Source of the DNA: Gemmatimonadota bacterium
GTDB taxonomy: Bacteria > Latescibacterota > UBA2968 > UBA8231
Direction of reading: 5' to 3'
DNA: 64,000 nucleotides
NCBI GenBank assembly: GCA_018673255.1
Contig: JABHDC010000126.1
Span: 1-64,000, forward strand
Shown here: positions 1 through 7,321 of the stretch, piece after piece
Numbering within the stretch: position 1 is the stretch's first letter
Layout: every line of letters begins with the position of its first letter
Translations under genes and position numbers: made by a program
The notes under the pieces: generated by a model
The model's database searches: none
What the model saw: only the letters and a program-made list of their open reading frames with translations
What the model was told of the DNA's origin: nothing

Positions 1-123
1 GCAGAATCGGGACGGTTGTCTCACTGGCGCCAGCATCTTGTCGAGCGACTGACGGGTCGCCCCGAGGGATTCAGTGATGGAAGGTCGCTGATTCCGGGCA
101 GACCCTATCCGGCGGTGATGTGA
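1..123 (+). CDS. C-terminal fragment of a sulfatase family protein
   Basis: The window opens inside a reading frame that runs from base 1 to a TGA at 121-123 (about 40 residues). The tail carries the sequence GRPEGFSDG followed by PGRPYPAV. This resembles the extreme C-terminus of many bacterial sulfatases (alkaline-phosphatase superfamily), where an RPEGF element and a final beta-hairpin are common. The catalytic Cys/Ser-x-Pro-x-Arg region would lie upstream, outside the window, so activity and substrate cannot be judged. The family call rests on this short tail only. Confidence 0.5.
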   Translation, partial: AESGRLSHWRQHLVERLTGRPEGFSDGRSLIPGRPYPAVM

Positions 124-355
124 AGTGGCCTGATCTCCAGAATTGATCCCTGCGAATCACTCGGCAGGTCGCATGGCCTCTGACCGATTCGGGCCGGTCC
201 TCCTGCCTGACGGCCAGAAATGCCTGTTCTCAGATCGGCCGGAGCACGTGGGCACACGGTAGCTCTGACCAGTAGACACGACGGCATTGTTGCCGTTGTC
301 CGTTTGACGTGCCCATCACCGTTGGCTTGCGTTTGCTCATCCAGGAGCGTGGCCC

Positions 356-1324
356 ATGACCAAGCACCTGCACAACCAGCACGTCGCGATGAGACGTCGG
401 CTCCAGTTGCTGGCGACGCTGGCGATGGTGTCCGTCGGCTGCGGCGCCGGCGAGGCGCCCGACCAGACCCACCCAACTGACACGGCCACTGCGGCCGTAT
501 CCAGGCCTGCTGACCGCCCGGTCCTGCGTGTGGGGGTGATCTCTCGCTACAACCCCGTCATCATGTACCGGAACTATCAGCCGATGATGGATTTCCTCAG
601 CCAGGAGACTATCTACCGGTTCGAGTTGCGTCTTGGACGCACCTACGAGGACGCGGTGCAGCTTCTCGGGAGCGGCGATGTTGACCTCGCCATTCTCGGC
701 GGACTCACCTACCTGGAAGCGCGCAAGCAGTTTGGTGCCCGACCCCTCGTCAAACCCCTCAACGCGGCAGGGTCCCCGTTCTATCACAGCATCTTCATCA
801 CTCGCGACGACAGTCCATTGACCCGTCTGGCCGATCTGTCGGGCCACTCGCTGGCGCTGGCGTCGTTCCACTCGACGGCGGGGAATCTGATCCCCCGATA
901 CGAGCTCGACCGCGCGGGCGTCCCCATGCAGAAGCTGTCGCAGGTGGAGAATCTGCCGCACTACGAGATGGTGGTCCGGGCAATTCTCAAGGGCCACTTC
1001 GATGCGGGTGCTGTGAAGGACCTGGTTGCCGATCAATACCGGCCGAAGGGGCTGCGCCGTCTCCACGTGTCTGATCCGATTCCGAGCGGGCCCGTCGTCT
1101 GCCGCGCAGATCTGCCCGATTCGGTGGCGCAAGCGGTGGCGGCGGTGCTACTGCAGATCGACCCCCGGATGGCGTCGAGCCAGATATTTCTGCAGGACTG
1201 GGACGCCGAGTTCCGGCACGGCTTCGTGAAGGCTCACGATGCGGATTACGATGGCCTGCGTCGCATCCTCAACAGCGCGCCCGATGGCTGCGGTCGCGGC
1301 TGCCACCCGGCGATCCGGCTATGA
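356..1324 (+). CDS. PhnD-like periplasmic substrate-binding lipoprotein, probable sensory partner of the adjacent kinase
   Basis: This 322-residue protein resembles the PhnD/SsuA type-2 periplasmic-binding family (phosphate/phosphonate-type binding proteins). A hydrophobic N-terminus ends in a lipobox (VSVGC, Cys29), so it is probably a membrane-anchored lipoprotein. The binding-protein body follows from about residue 60 (VLRVGVISRYNP) and includes the typical GDVDLAILGG segment. The start is set by an AGGAG at 343-347, 8 bases upstream of the ATG; Met12 is an alternative. No ABC ATPase or permease lies nearby. Instead the stop overlaps the start of a histidine kinase by 4 bases (ATGA). That is the layout of AioX/ArxX, PhnD-family ligand sensors that work with a kinase and regulator, and TtrS has a PhnD-like sensor domain. 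The C-terminus carries a CGRGCH sequence (C312, C316), a possible metal or redox site. The ligand is unknown. Confidence 0.8.
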   Translation: MTKHLHNQHVAMRRRLQLLATLAMVSVGCGAGEAPDQTHPTDTATAAVSRPADRPVLRVGVISRYNPVIMYRNYQPMMDFLSQETIYRFELRLGRTYEDAVQLLGSGDVDLAILGGLTYLEARKQFGARPLVKPLNAAGSPFYHSIFITRDDSPLTRLADLSGHSLALASFHSTAGNLIPRYELDRAGVPMQKLSQVENLPHYEMVVRAILKGHFDAGAVKDLVADQYRPKGLRRLHVSDPIPSGPVVCRADLPDSVAQAVAAVLLQIDPRMASSQIFLQDWDAEFRHGFVKAHDADYDGLRRILNSAPDGCGRGCHPAIRL

Positions 1325-2910
1325 AGGCTGACACGCAGACCGCCAGGGCATCGGTGTCGCCACTGGCACAGAGATTGTCCGGTTGGCTCCGACGGCGGCC
1401 GATCGCGGCACAGATGAAGACCCCACCACCAGTGAATGGACCGCGCTTCGGATTGGAGGCGAAGTTCGTGCTGCTCGCCACCGTGGGCATCCTGCTGGCC
1501 ACCAGCATCGGCAATCGACTGATTCTGCTCTACCAGGAGGCGCTTCTCGAGGAGGAAACGCGCAGCAAGGCGGTGCTGCTGGCCGAGTCTATGGCGCGGT
1601 CTTTCGAGTACACGCTCATCTATGAAGATCTCGGCCTCGTCGAAGAGGCGGGTCTTCTCGACCTGTTTGTCGAGGATATGACGCAGCGTCGTGATCTGGA
1701 GGTCCTCTTCGTTGAGCTGCTGGATCCGCAGGGCCGGATTCGGGCTCACAGCGACTACCGGCGCTATGGTGAGGATGACGAGGCCTTCGCTGCGCGCTTC
1801 CCCAACGGTCTGAAAGAGACCCAGGTGAAGCGTGTGCTGCACGAGGGCCAGGAGATGATCGAGGTGGCGACGCCGCTGCGTATCGCATCGCGGTCCTGGG
1901 GTGACGTGGTGATCGGCGTGTCGCTGAACCCCATGCGGCGCGAGCTGGCCGCCTTCGCTGACCGGCTCGGGTATCTCACACTCACGGCGATCGCCGTGTC
2001 TGTCCTGCTTTCGTTCCTCGTCGCCCACGCCCTGGCGCGGCCGATCAAACGGCTGGCAAGCGCCATGGCAGGTGTGGGCCCTCAGCTGGAGACGGATCTG
2101 CAGGTCGACCGCCGTGACGAGATCGGGCTGTTGCAGTCAGGCTTCCTGGAGATGGTGGCGCGGTTGCGTCAGTCGCGACAAGAACAGGAACGGACGCGCG
2201 AGGCGATGCTGCGCGCCGAGAAGCTTGCCGCCGTCGGTTCGCTGGCGGCCGGCGTCGCCCACGAGGTGAACAACCCACTCGGCGGTATCCGCAACTGTCT
2301 GGAGCAGCTCGAGCGCGGCGGCGCCAGCCCGGAGCGTTCCGAAAACTATCTGCGATTGATGCGCCAGGCCCTCGACCGAATCCAGGCGGTCGTCAGCGGT
2401 CTGCTGGACTTCTCCCGACGTCGCGAGCTGGCGGCATCGTCGCTGGATCTGGCCGGCGTGATCGGCAGCAGTGTAGAGCTGCTGTCCTACCGGATACAGA
2501 AGGGCGGCATCACGCTCGATCTCGATGTGCCTGGTGACCTGCCGGCGCTGCGCGGCGATGCCCATCAGCTGCAGCAGGTTGTCGTGAACGTGCTGCTCAA
2601 CGCCCTCGATGCAATCGACGCCGGTGAGGGGACCGGCTCGATCGGTATACACGCAGAGGCGACGGGGGATCGTGTGCTGATCCACGTCGACGACAGCGGC
2701 ATCGGGATCGAGGAAGAGGAGTCACGGCGGATCTTCGATCCGTTCTACACGACCAAGGAAGTCGGGAAGGGTACGGGTCTCGGCCTGACGGTGAGTCTGC
2801 ATATCCTGCGCGAGCATGGCGGCGATCTATCCTGCCGTCCCCGCCGCGAGGGGGGCTCGCGCTTCACCTTCTCCCTGCCCGTCGATGATGCAACCCAGGT
2901 GCAGCCATGA
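1321..2910 (+). CDS. Sensor histidine kinase (HAMP, HisKA, HATPase)
   Basis: This 529-residue inner-membrane kinase has a first membrane segment at about 47-71, a periplasmic region to about 215 and a second segment at about 216-238. A HAMP linker follows at 237-285. The H-box is AAGVAHEVNNPL with the phosphoacceptor His314. The N-box lies near 423-430, the G1 motif DSGIG at 458-462 and the G2 motif GKGTGLGL at 482-489. The GVAHEVNNPLG type of H-box is characteristic of NtrB-like kinases that pair with NtrC-family regulators, which matches the next gene. It overlaps both neighbours by 4 bases (ATGA), so the binding protein, kinase and regulator are very likely translated together. The modest periplasmic domain is expected to read the state of the upstream binding protein; this is inferred from AioXSR-like systems. 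Confidence 0.92.
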   Translation: MKADTQTARASVSPLAQRLSGWLRRRPIAAQMKTPPPVNGPRFGLEAKFVLLATVGILLATSIGNRLILLYQEALLEEETRSKAVLLAESMARSFEYTLIYEDLGLVEEAGLLDLFVEDMTQRRDLEVLFVELLDPQGRIRAHSDYRRYGEDDEAFAARFPNGLKETQVKRVLHEGQEMIEVATPLRIASRSWGDVVIGVSLNPMRRELAAFADRLGYLTLTAIAVSVLLSFLVAHALARPIKRLASAMAGVGPQLETDLQVDRRDEIGLLQSGFLEMVARLRQSRQEQERTREAMLRAEKLAAVGSLAAGVAHEVNNPLGGIRNCLEQLERGGASPERSENYLRLMRQALDRIQAVVSGLLDFSRRRELAASSLDLAGVIGSSVELLSYRIQKGGITLDLDVPGDLPALRGDAHQLQQVVVNVLLNALDAIDAGEGTGSIGIHAEATGDRVLIHVDDSGIGIEEEESRRIFDPFYTTKEVGKGTGLGLTVSLHILREHGGDLSCRPRREGGSRFTFSLPVDDATQVQP

Positions 2911-4238
2911 GGGTGCTCGTCGTTGATGACGAAGAGATCATGCGGGTCACGCTTTGCGACGCGTTGACAGATGCCGGACATGACGCCGAGGCCTGCACGC
3001 GCGCCGAAGATGCCTGCAAGCGTCTGGCCGAAACCCCCTTTGATGTGACGCTGGCGGACCTGCGGATGCCCGGCATGGACGGACTCGCCTACCTCGAGTA
3101 CGTACGCCGTGAGCATCCCGGTGTTGTGACACTGATCATGACGGCCTTCGGCAGTGTAGAGACCGCGGTGAAGGCGATGAAAACAGGCGCCTACGACTAC
3201 CTGACCAAGCCCTTCGATCCGTATGAGTTGATGCGGCTGCTGGACCGCCTGCGGGAGCATCGATCCCTCACCGAGGAGAACCAGCGGCTGCGGACCGTCC
3301 TGCGCGAGCGACACGGCTTCCATCAGCTCATCGGCAAGAGCGCCGCGATGCAGCAGGTCTACGAAACCCTCGACGTCGTCTGCGAGGCAGACTGCACGGT
3401 CCTGATCGAAGGTGAGACGGGCACGGGCAAAGAGCTGGTGACCAATGCGATACACTTCAGCAGCGCGCGACAAGCGAAGCCGTTGATCAAGGTGAGTTGT
3501 GCGGCCCTGTCCTCGGAGATCCTGGAGAGTGAACTCTTCGGTCACGTGCGCGGCGCCTTTACCGGCGCAACGAGCGACAAGGTGGGCCGCTTCGAGCGTG
3601 CCCACGGCGGCACACTGTTCCTCGACGAGGTCGACGATATCCCCCTGCCGCTACAGGTGAAGCTGCTGCGGGTACTCGAGGACGGCAGTTTTGAGCGTGT
3701 TGGGGACACACGCACGCAGTCGGTAGACGTGCGGATTCTGGCAGCGACCAAGGTTGACCTGCGGCAACTGATTCAGGAGAAGAAGTTCCGGGACGATCTC
3801 TTCTACCGCCTCAATGAGGTTCCGATCCGGCTACCGCCATTGCGTGAGCGCCGGGAGGACATCCCGGTACTGATCGAGGGCTTCCTGCGTGATCGTGACT
3901 CGCAACCGGAGATTGACGACGAGGCGTACCGCGCCCTGCTCGACTACGACTGGCCTGGCAATGTGCGCGAACTACGGCATGTGATCGAGCGGGTGATGAT
4001 GTTCCATCCTGACCGCATCGGGCGTGTCGACCTGCCCGAGGAGGTTCTGGCCGGTCCCAGTGGCGAGGCGGATCTGCCGAGCGAGGGATCCTTCGACGAG
4101 CGGATGGCCGCCGTGGAGGCGCGACTGCTGCGTGACTCGATGGATTGCGCTGGTGGCAATCAGCGCGAGGCGGCGCGCCAGCTGCAGATGCCCGCCTCGA
4201 CGTTGCGCTCCCGACTGGAGCGTCACGGACTGCTCTGA
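2907..4238 (+). CDS. NtrC-family sigma-54-dependent response regulator
   Basis: This 443-residue regulator has three domains. The receiver (about 1-120) has the acidic pair D8/D9, phosphoacceptor D51 in [11 protein letters not shown] and K101. The AAA+ sigma-54 interaction domain (about 140-375) has Walker A GETGTGKE (169-176), the sigma-54 contact loop GAFTGA (216-221) and Walker B GGTLFLDE (234-241). A Fis-type helix-turn-helix closes it (about 410-443, [20 protein letters not shown]). The intact GAFTGA means it should activate sigma-54 promoters. It starts inside the stop of the kinase gene (ATGA), so the kinase is its obvious partner. Downstream are a 38-bp dyad and a -24/-12 promoter in front of the cytochrome operon, which is the natural target. 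The protein is of normal length for the family. Confidence 0.95.
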   Translation: MRVLVVDDEEIMRVTLCDALTDAGHDAEACTRAEDACKRLAETPFDVTLADLRMPGMDGLAYLEYVRREHPGVVTLIMTAFGSVETAVKAMKTGAYDYLTKPFDPYELMRLLDRLREHRSLTEENQRLRTVLRERHGFHQLIGKSAAMQQVYETLDVVCEADCTVLIEGETGTGKELVTNAIHFSSARQAKPLIKVSCAALSSEILESELFGHVRGAFTGATSDKVGRFERAHGGTLFLDEVDDIPLPLQVKLLRVLEDGSFERVGDTRTQSVDVRILAATKVDLRQLIQEKKFRDDLFYRLNEVPIRLPPLRERREDIPVLIEGFLRDRDSQPEIDDEAYRALLDYDWPGNVRELRHVIERVMMFHPDRIGRVDLPEEVLAGPSGEADLPSEGSFDERMAAVEARLLRDSMDCAGGNQREAARQLQMPASTLRSRLERHGLL

Positions 4239-4281
4239 TGCACGTAACAGGGCACTAGCGCACGGGCAGCGACGGGATCGC

Positions 4282-4319
4282 TGCACGAGATATCGCGCAA
4301 AGGCGCGACCCTTCGTGCA
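4282..4319. promoter_or_regulatory. 38-bp nested symmetric dyad, candidate enhancer site for the NtrC-type regulator
   Basis: The region shows TGCACGA (4282-4288), 4 bases, TCGCGC (4293-4298), 4 bases, GCGCGA (4303-4308), 4 bases and TCGTGCA (4313-4319). Both pairs of arms are perfect inverted repeats and the spacing is symmetric about 4300.5. An extra TGCACG half-site is at 4239-4244. No T-run follows, so it is a poor intrinsic terminator. Its centre lies about 120 bases upstream of the -24/-12 promoter at 4410, an ordinary distance for an upstream activating sequence. Binding by the upstream regulator is inference. Confidence 0.6.
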
Positions 4320-4409
4320 AAATGACAGTCGGCTGTCCACACGCCGCGACGGTGGCGACGCCACCTAATCTGTTGCTCTACAACAAGTTGACCTGATTCG
4401 GCGAATCGC

Positions 4410-4424
4410 TGGCACAGACTTCGC
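4410..4424 (+). promoter_or_regulatory. Candidate sigma-54 (-24/-12) promoter of the cytochrome operon
   Basis: TGGCACAGACTTCGC has the invariant GG and GC dinucleotides separated by 10 bases, and its first six bases match the TGGCAC half of the consensus exactly. The -12 half (TCGC) deviates from TTGC by one base. It lies 54 bases upstream of the cytochrome start codon, and a sigma-54 activator gene ends 170 bases before it. The transcription start would be expected at about 4435. Confidence 0.65.
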
Positions 4425-4477
4425 GAAGCAAGAGGCACGAGCACCTGGGACCGCGGCTGGCGCCGGAGGAAAAACCC

Positions 4478-5203
4478 ATGCCTCAGCAGGTCAAGATTCT
4501 TGCAGTTGTCTTCATCGTAGCGTTGGCGTCACTCACTGTCGTCCGCTACGTCTCGGTACCCGACACGTTCGGGGACCTGGGTCACTACCGGGCCGCCGCC
4601 GTCGATTCGGAAGCTGCGTTGCCGATCCACTACGCCGGTGAGCGCGCCTGCCTCGACTGCCATGACGACGTGTACGAGGATAAGACGCAGGCCAAGCACG
4701 CGTCTCTCGCCTGTGAGACGTGTCACGGACCGGCGGCGATCCACGTGGAGGATGAGGACTCTCTACCCCACGTGCCACGAGAGCGCGAGCACTGCGCGCT
4801 GTGCCATGCCTTTCAGCCGGCGCGGCCCAACGGTTTCCCTCAGGTCGAACTCGCCATCCACAATCCGCGGGACGCCTGTATCGACTGCCACGACCCGCAT
4901 GCGCCGCTGCCAGATCTGTCCGAGGCCGACTGCAACGCGTGTCACGGGGAAATCGCGCGCACGAAGGCGGTCTCCCACCATGCCGAACTCGCCTGCGAAC
5001 GATGCCACACCGTTCCCGAGGCGCACCGCGACACGCCACGGCAGGTGCGGCCTACCAAGCCCTCAAGCATCCAGCTGTGCGGTGAATGCCACGACCGCAG
5101 CAGTAGTGAATCCGCCGCCATCCCGCGGATCTCGCTGACGGAGCACGAGCCGGAGTACGTGTGCTGGCAGTGCCACTATCCTCACTTCCCGGAGGCCCGG
5201 TGA
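4478..5203 (+). CDS. Membrane-anchored octaheme c-type cytochrome
   Basis: This 241-residue protein has an N-terminal uncleaved-looking hydrophobic anchor (about 6-26) and eight CxxCH heme-binding motifs. They begin at residues 58, 79, 106, 134, 152, 173, 201 and 229. Extra histidines between the motifs could serve as distal ligands. The size and heme spacing fit a periplasmic electron-transfer cytochrome of the NrfB/NapC-like multiheme class rather than a catalytic NrfA or hydroxylamine oxidoreductase; none of the motifs is a CxxCK. The stop codon overlaps the start of the ferredoxin gene (TGATG), so the two are coupled. By analogy with NrfBCD it should accept electrons from the ferredoxin/NrfD-type quinol dehydrogenase encoded next and pass them to an unidentified periplasmic partner. 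Confidence 0.9.
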   Translation: MPQQVKILAVVFIVALASLTVVRYVSVPDTFGDLGHYRAAAVDSEAALPIHYAGERACLDCHDDVYEDKTQAKHASLACETCHGPAAIHVEDEDSLPHVPREREHCALCHAFQPARPNGFPQVELAIHNPRDACIDCHDPHAPLPDLSEADCNACHGEIARTKAVSHHAELACERCHTVPEAHRDTPRQVRPTKPSSIQLCGECHDRSSSESAAIPRISLTEHEPEYVCWQCHYPHFPEAR

Positions 5204-6060
5204 TGCAGCGCAGCGACGCCGCTGACGGTACGATGAAATCCGCCAGTGGACACCCTGAGGCACCAGACGTCTCTACGAACCGTGTCGCCACAACGAGCAA
5301 ATCGCCGGCGGAGTCGAAACGCCTCGACAGGCGTTCGTTCCTCGCCCGCTGTGTCGCCGCCACGGTGGTAGGGGGACCCGCCCTGCTCGAGATCCTGCCC
5401 GTCGATGCCAGTGACGAGGAACAGAGTCATCAGCCGCGCTACGGCATGGCCGTTGACATTGAGAACTGCATCGGCTGCGGTCGCTGCGTTGAAGCCTGCA
5501 AGGCCGAGAACGATGTACCCCTGGAGCCCTTCTTCTTCCGCACGTGGGTGGAACGCTACCGGGTGCGCGAGGACGGTGTTGAAGTAGACAGTCCCGACGG
5601 CGGCCGCCAGGGTTTTCCGAACAACGACGACGACGAGGGTCCGAGCCAGCGCAGCTTCTTCGTCCCCAAGCTCTGCAACCACTGCGACAACGCGCCCTGC
5701 GTTCAGGTCTGCCCCGTGGGGGCGACCTTCACGAACGAGGACGGCGTCGTGCTTGTCGATCACGAGTACTGCATCGGTTGCCGCTATTGCATCCAGGCTT
5801 GTCCGTACGGCGCACGCTATCTCGATCCGATTACGCGCACGGCGCAGAAATGCACCTTCTGCTATCACCGTATCAAACGGGGATTGCAGCCGGCGTGCGT
5901 CGAAGTCTGTCCCACACAGGCGCGCATCTTCGGCGACCTCAACAAGCGCAGCAGCCCGCTGCCGCGCTTCTTCCGCTTCCAAAAGGTGCAGGTACTCAAG
6001 CCGCATCTGAACACGGCGCCCAAGGTCTTCTATTCCGGCCTGGACGGAAACGTAAGCTGA
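5203..6060 (+). CDS. Tat-exported 4Fe-4S ferredoxin-type subunit (NrfC/TtrB/HybA-like)
   Basis: This 285-residue protein starts at the ATG overlapping the cytochrome stop, with GGAGG at about 5190-5194. A GTG at 5161 in the same frame would give an implausible N-terminal extension. A twin-arginine signal (LDRRSFLARC, then a hydrophobic stretch) lies at about residues 42-65. Four cysteine clusters follow: CIGCGRCVEAC, CNHCDNAPCVQVCP, CIGCRYCIQACP and CTFC with a later ACVEVCP. That gives sixteen cysteines for four [4Fe-4S] clusters, the hallmark of the NrfC/DmsB/TtrB/PsrB family. A loop with acidic residues (NNDDDEGP) sits between clusters one and two. It should relay electrons between the NrfD-like membrane subunit and the octaheme cytochrome at the periplasmic face. 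No molybdopterin catalytic subunit is encoded in the operon. Confidence 0.93.
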   Translation: MQRSDAADGTMKSASGHPEAPDVSTNRVATTSKSPAESKRLDRRSFLARCVAATVVGGPALLEILPVDASDEEQSHQPRYGMAVDIENCIGCGRCVEACKAENDVPLEPFFFRTWVERYRVREDGVEVDSPDGGRQGFPNNDDDEGPSQRSFFVPKLCNHCDNAPCVQVCPVGATFTNEDGVVLVDHEYCIGCRYCIQACPYGARYLDPITRTAQKCTFCYHRIKRGLQPACVEVCPTQARIFGDLNKRSSPLPRFFRFQKVQVLKPHLNTAPKVFYSGLDGNVS

Positions 6061-6076
6061 GGAAAGGAGCAGAACG

Positions 6077-7321
6077 GTGGAACTCTACGAACACCTCGGC
6101 CAGGTGCTGAAGCAGATCGACGGCTACATCTATCCGAATGAAGTCGAGCTGCACTGGGGGATGCTGGTCGTCGTGTACCCGTATCTGACCGGACTCGTGG
6201 CGGGTGCCTTCATCCTCGCCTCGCTGGAGCGCGTGTTCAACGTGAAGGAGGTGCAGCCCACCTACCGCCTCTCGTTGCTCACGGCGTTGGCGTTCCTGAT
6301 CGTGGCGCCCCTGCCCCTGCTGGCACACCTGGGGCATCCCGAGCGGGCATTCGAGATCTTCCTGACGCCGCACCTGCAGTCGGCGATGGCCATGTTCGGC
6401 TTCGTCTACGCGTGGTATCTGGCCGTCGTCCTCTTGCTGGAGATCTGGTTCGACTACCGAAAGGAAATGATCATCTGGTCGCGCAGCGAATCGGGGATCC
6501 GCAAGTGGTTGCACCGATTGATGACGCTGGGCGCCACCGATCTGTCGGATGAAGCGGTCCGCTTCGACCACAGAGCTGGCCGAGTGATCACGATCATCGG
6601 CATTCCCTCCGCCTTCCTCCTGCACGGGTATGTGGGCTTCATCTTCGGCTCGGTGAAGGCGAATCCCTGGTGGAGCAGCGTCCTGATCCCGATCGTGTTC
6701 CTCTTCTCGGCGATCGTTTCCGGGATTGCCCTGATGATGCTCATCTACATGGTCACCTGCATGGTTCGATGGAAGCCGGTGGACATGAGATGCCTCGACA
6801 AGCTCGGTAGTTTCCTGTTCTACGCCCTCATCATCGACTTCTCGTTGGAGATGCTGGACTTCATCCATCGCCTGTATGAGGCGGAGGAATCGATCCACAT
6901 CCTGTCCGAGATGATCTCGGGGAAGCTCTTCGTCAGCCTGATCGTGCTGCAGTTGTCCTTGGGAACAGTGGTGCCCCTTGTCTCGCTGGCCCTGTTCAGC
7001 CCGGTCCTGCAGAAGAAGGCGCTGGTTCCAATTCCCGACGAGCTGCGGCGCATGATGTACTGGGGCGTCGCCATCCTCATTCAACTCGGCATCTTCAGCA
7101 CACGGTGGAATGTCGTCGTCGGCGGACAGCTGTTCTCCAAGAGTCTGCGCGGCCTGACAGCGTATAAGATGGAGCTGCTGGGTATCGAGGGCGGCCTGAT
7201 GACCGGTTTCCTGCTGTTGTTGCCCTTCGCCATTCTGGCGTTCCTGATCTGGCTCCTGCCGCCCTGGCCGGAGCGTGAGATGACTATGGAAGACGTGGCC
7301 CGAGCCCGGGAGGCAACCTGA
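6077..7321 (+). CDS. nrfD: NrfD/PsrC-type quinol-interacting membrane subunit
   Basis: This 414-residue integral membrane protein starts at a GTG at 6077, preceded by GGAAAGGAGC. It has about nine or ten hydrophobic segments and family-typical features near the N-terminus (HWGMLVVVYPYLTGLVAGAFI) and in the middle (AFLIVAPLPLLAHLGHPERAF in pieces). NrfD/PsrC/HybB/TtrC subunits bind menaquinol or quinone and pair with four-cluster ferredoxin subunits, exactly as encoded 16 bases upstream. The gene ends with a TGATG overlap into the next gene. It is longer than E. coli NrfD and closer to the 10-helix HybB/ActC-type members. The symbol denotes family similarity; a nitrite-reductase role is not implied because no NrfA is present. 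Confidence 0.88.
   Translation: MELYEHLGQVLKQIDGYIYPNEVELHWGMLVVVYPYLTGLVAGAFILASLERVFNVKEVQPTYRLSLLTALAFLIVAPLPLLAHLGHPERAFEIFLTPHLQSAMAMFGFVYAWYLAVVLLLEIWFDYRKEMIIWSRSESGIRKWLHRLMTLGATDLSDEAVRFDHRAGRVITIIGIPSAFLLHGYVGFIFGSVKANPWWSSVLIPIVFLFSAIVSGIALMMLIYMVTCMVRWKPVDMRCLDKLGSFLFYALIIDFSLEMLDFIHRLYEAEESIHILSEMISGKLFVSLIVLQLSLGTVVPLVSLALFSPVLQKKALVPIPDELRRMMYWGVAILIQLGIFSTRWNVVVGGQLFSKSLRGLTAYKMELLGIEGGLMTGFLLLLPFAILAFLIWLLPPWPEREMTMEDVARAREAT

Noticed and set aside
230..1132. Minus-strand open frame of 300 codons opposite the PhnD-like gene
   Set aside because: The plus-strand frame has a lipobox, family sequence and coupling to the kinase gene; the minus frame is unlike any known protein.
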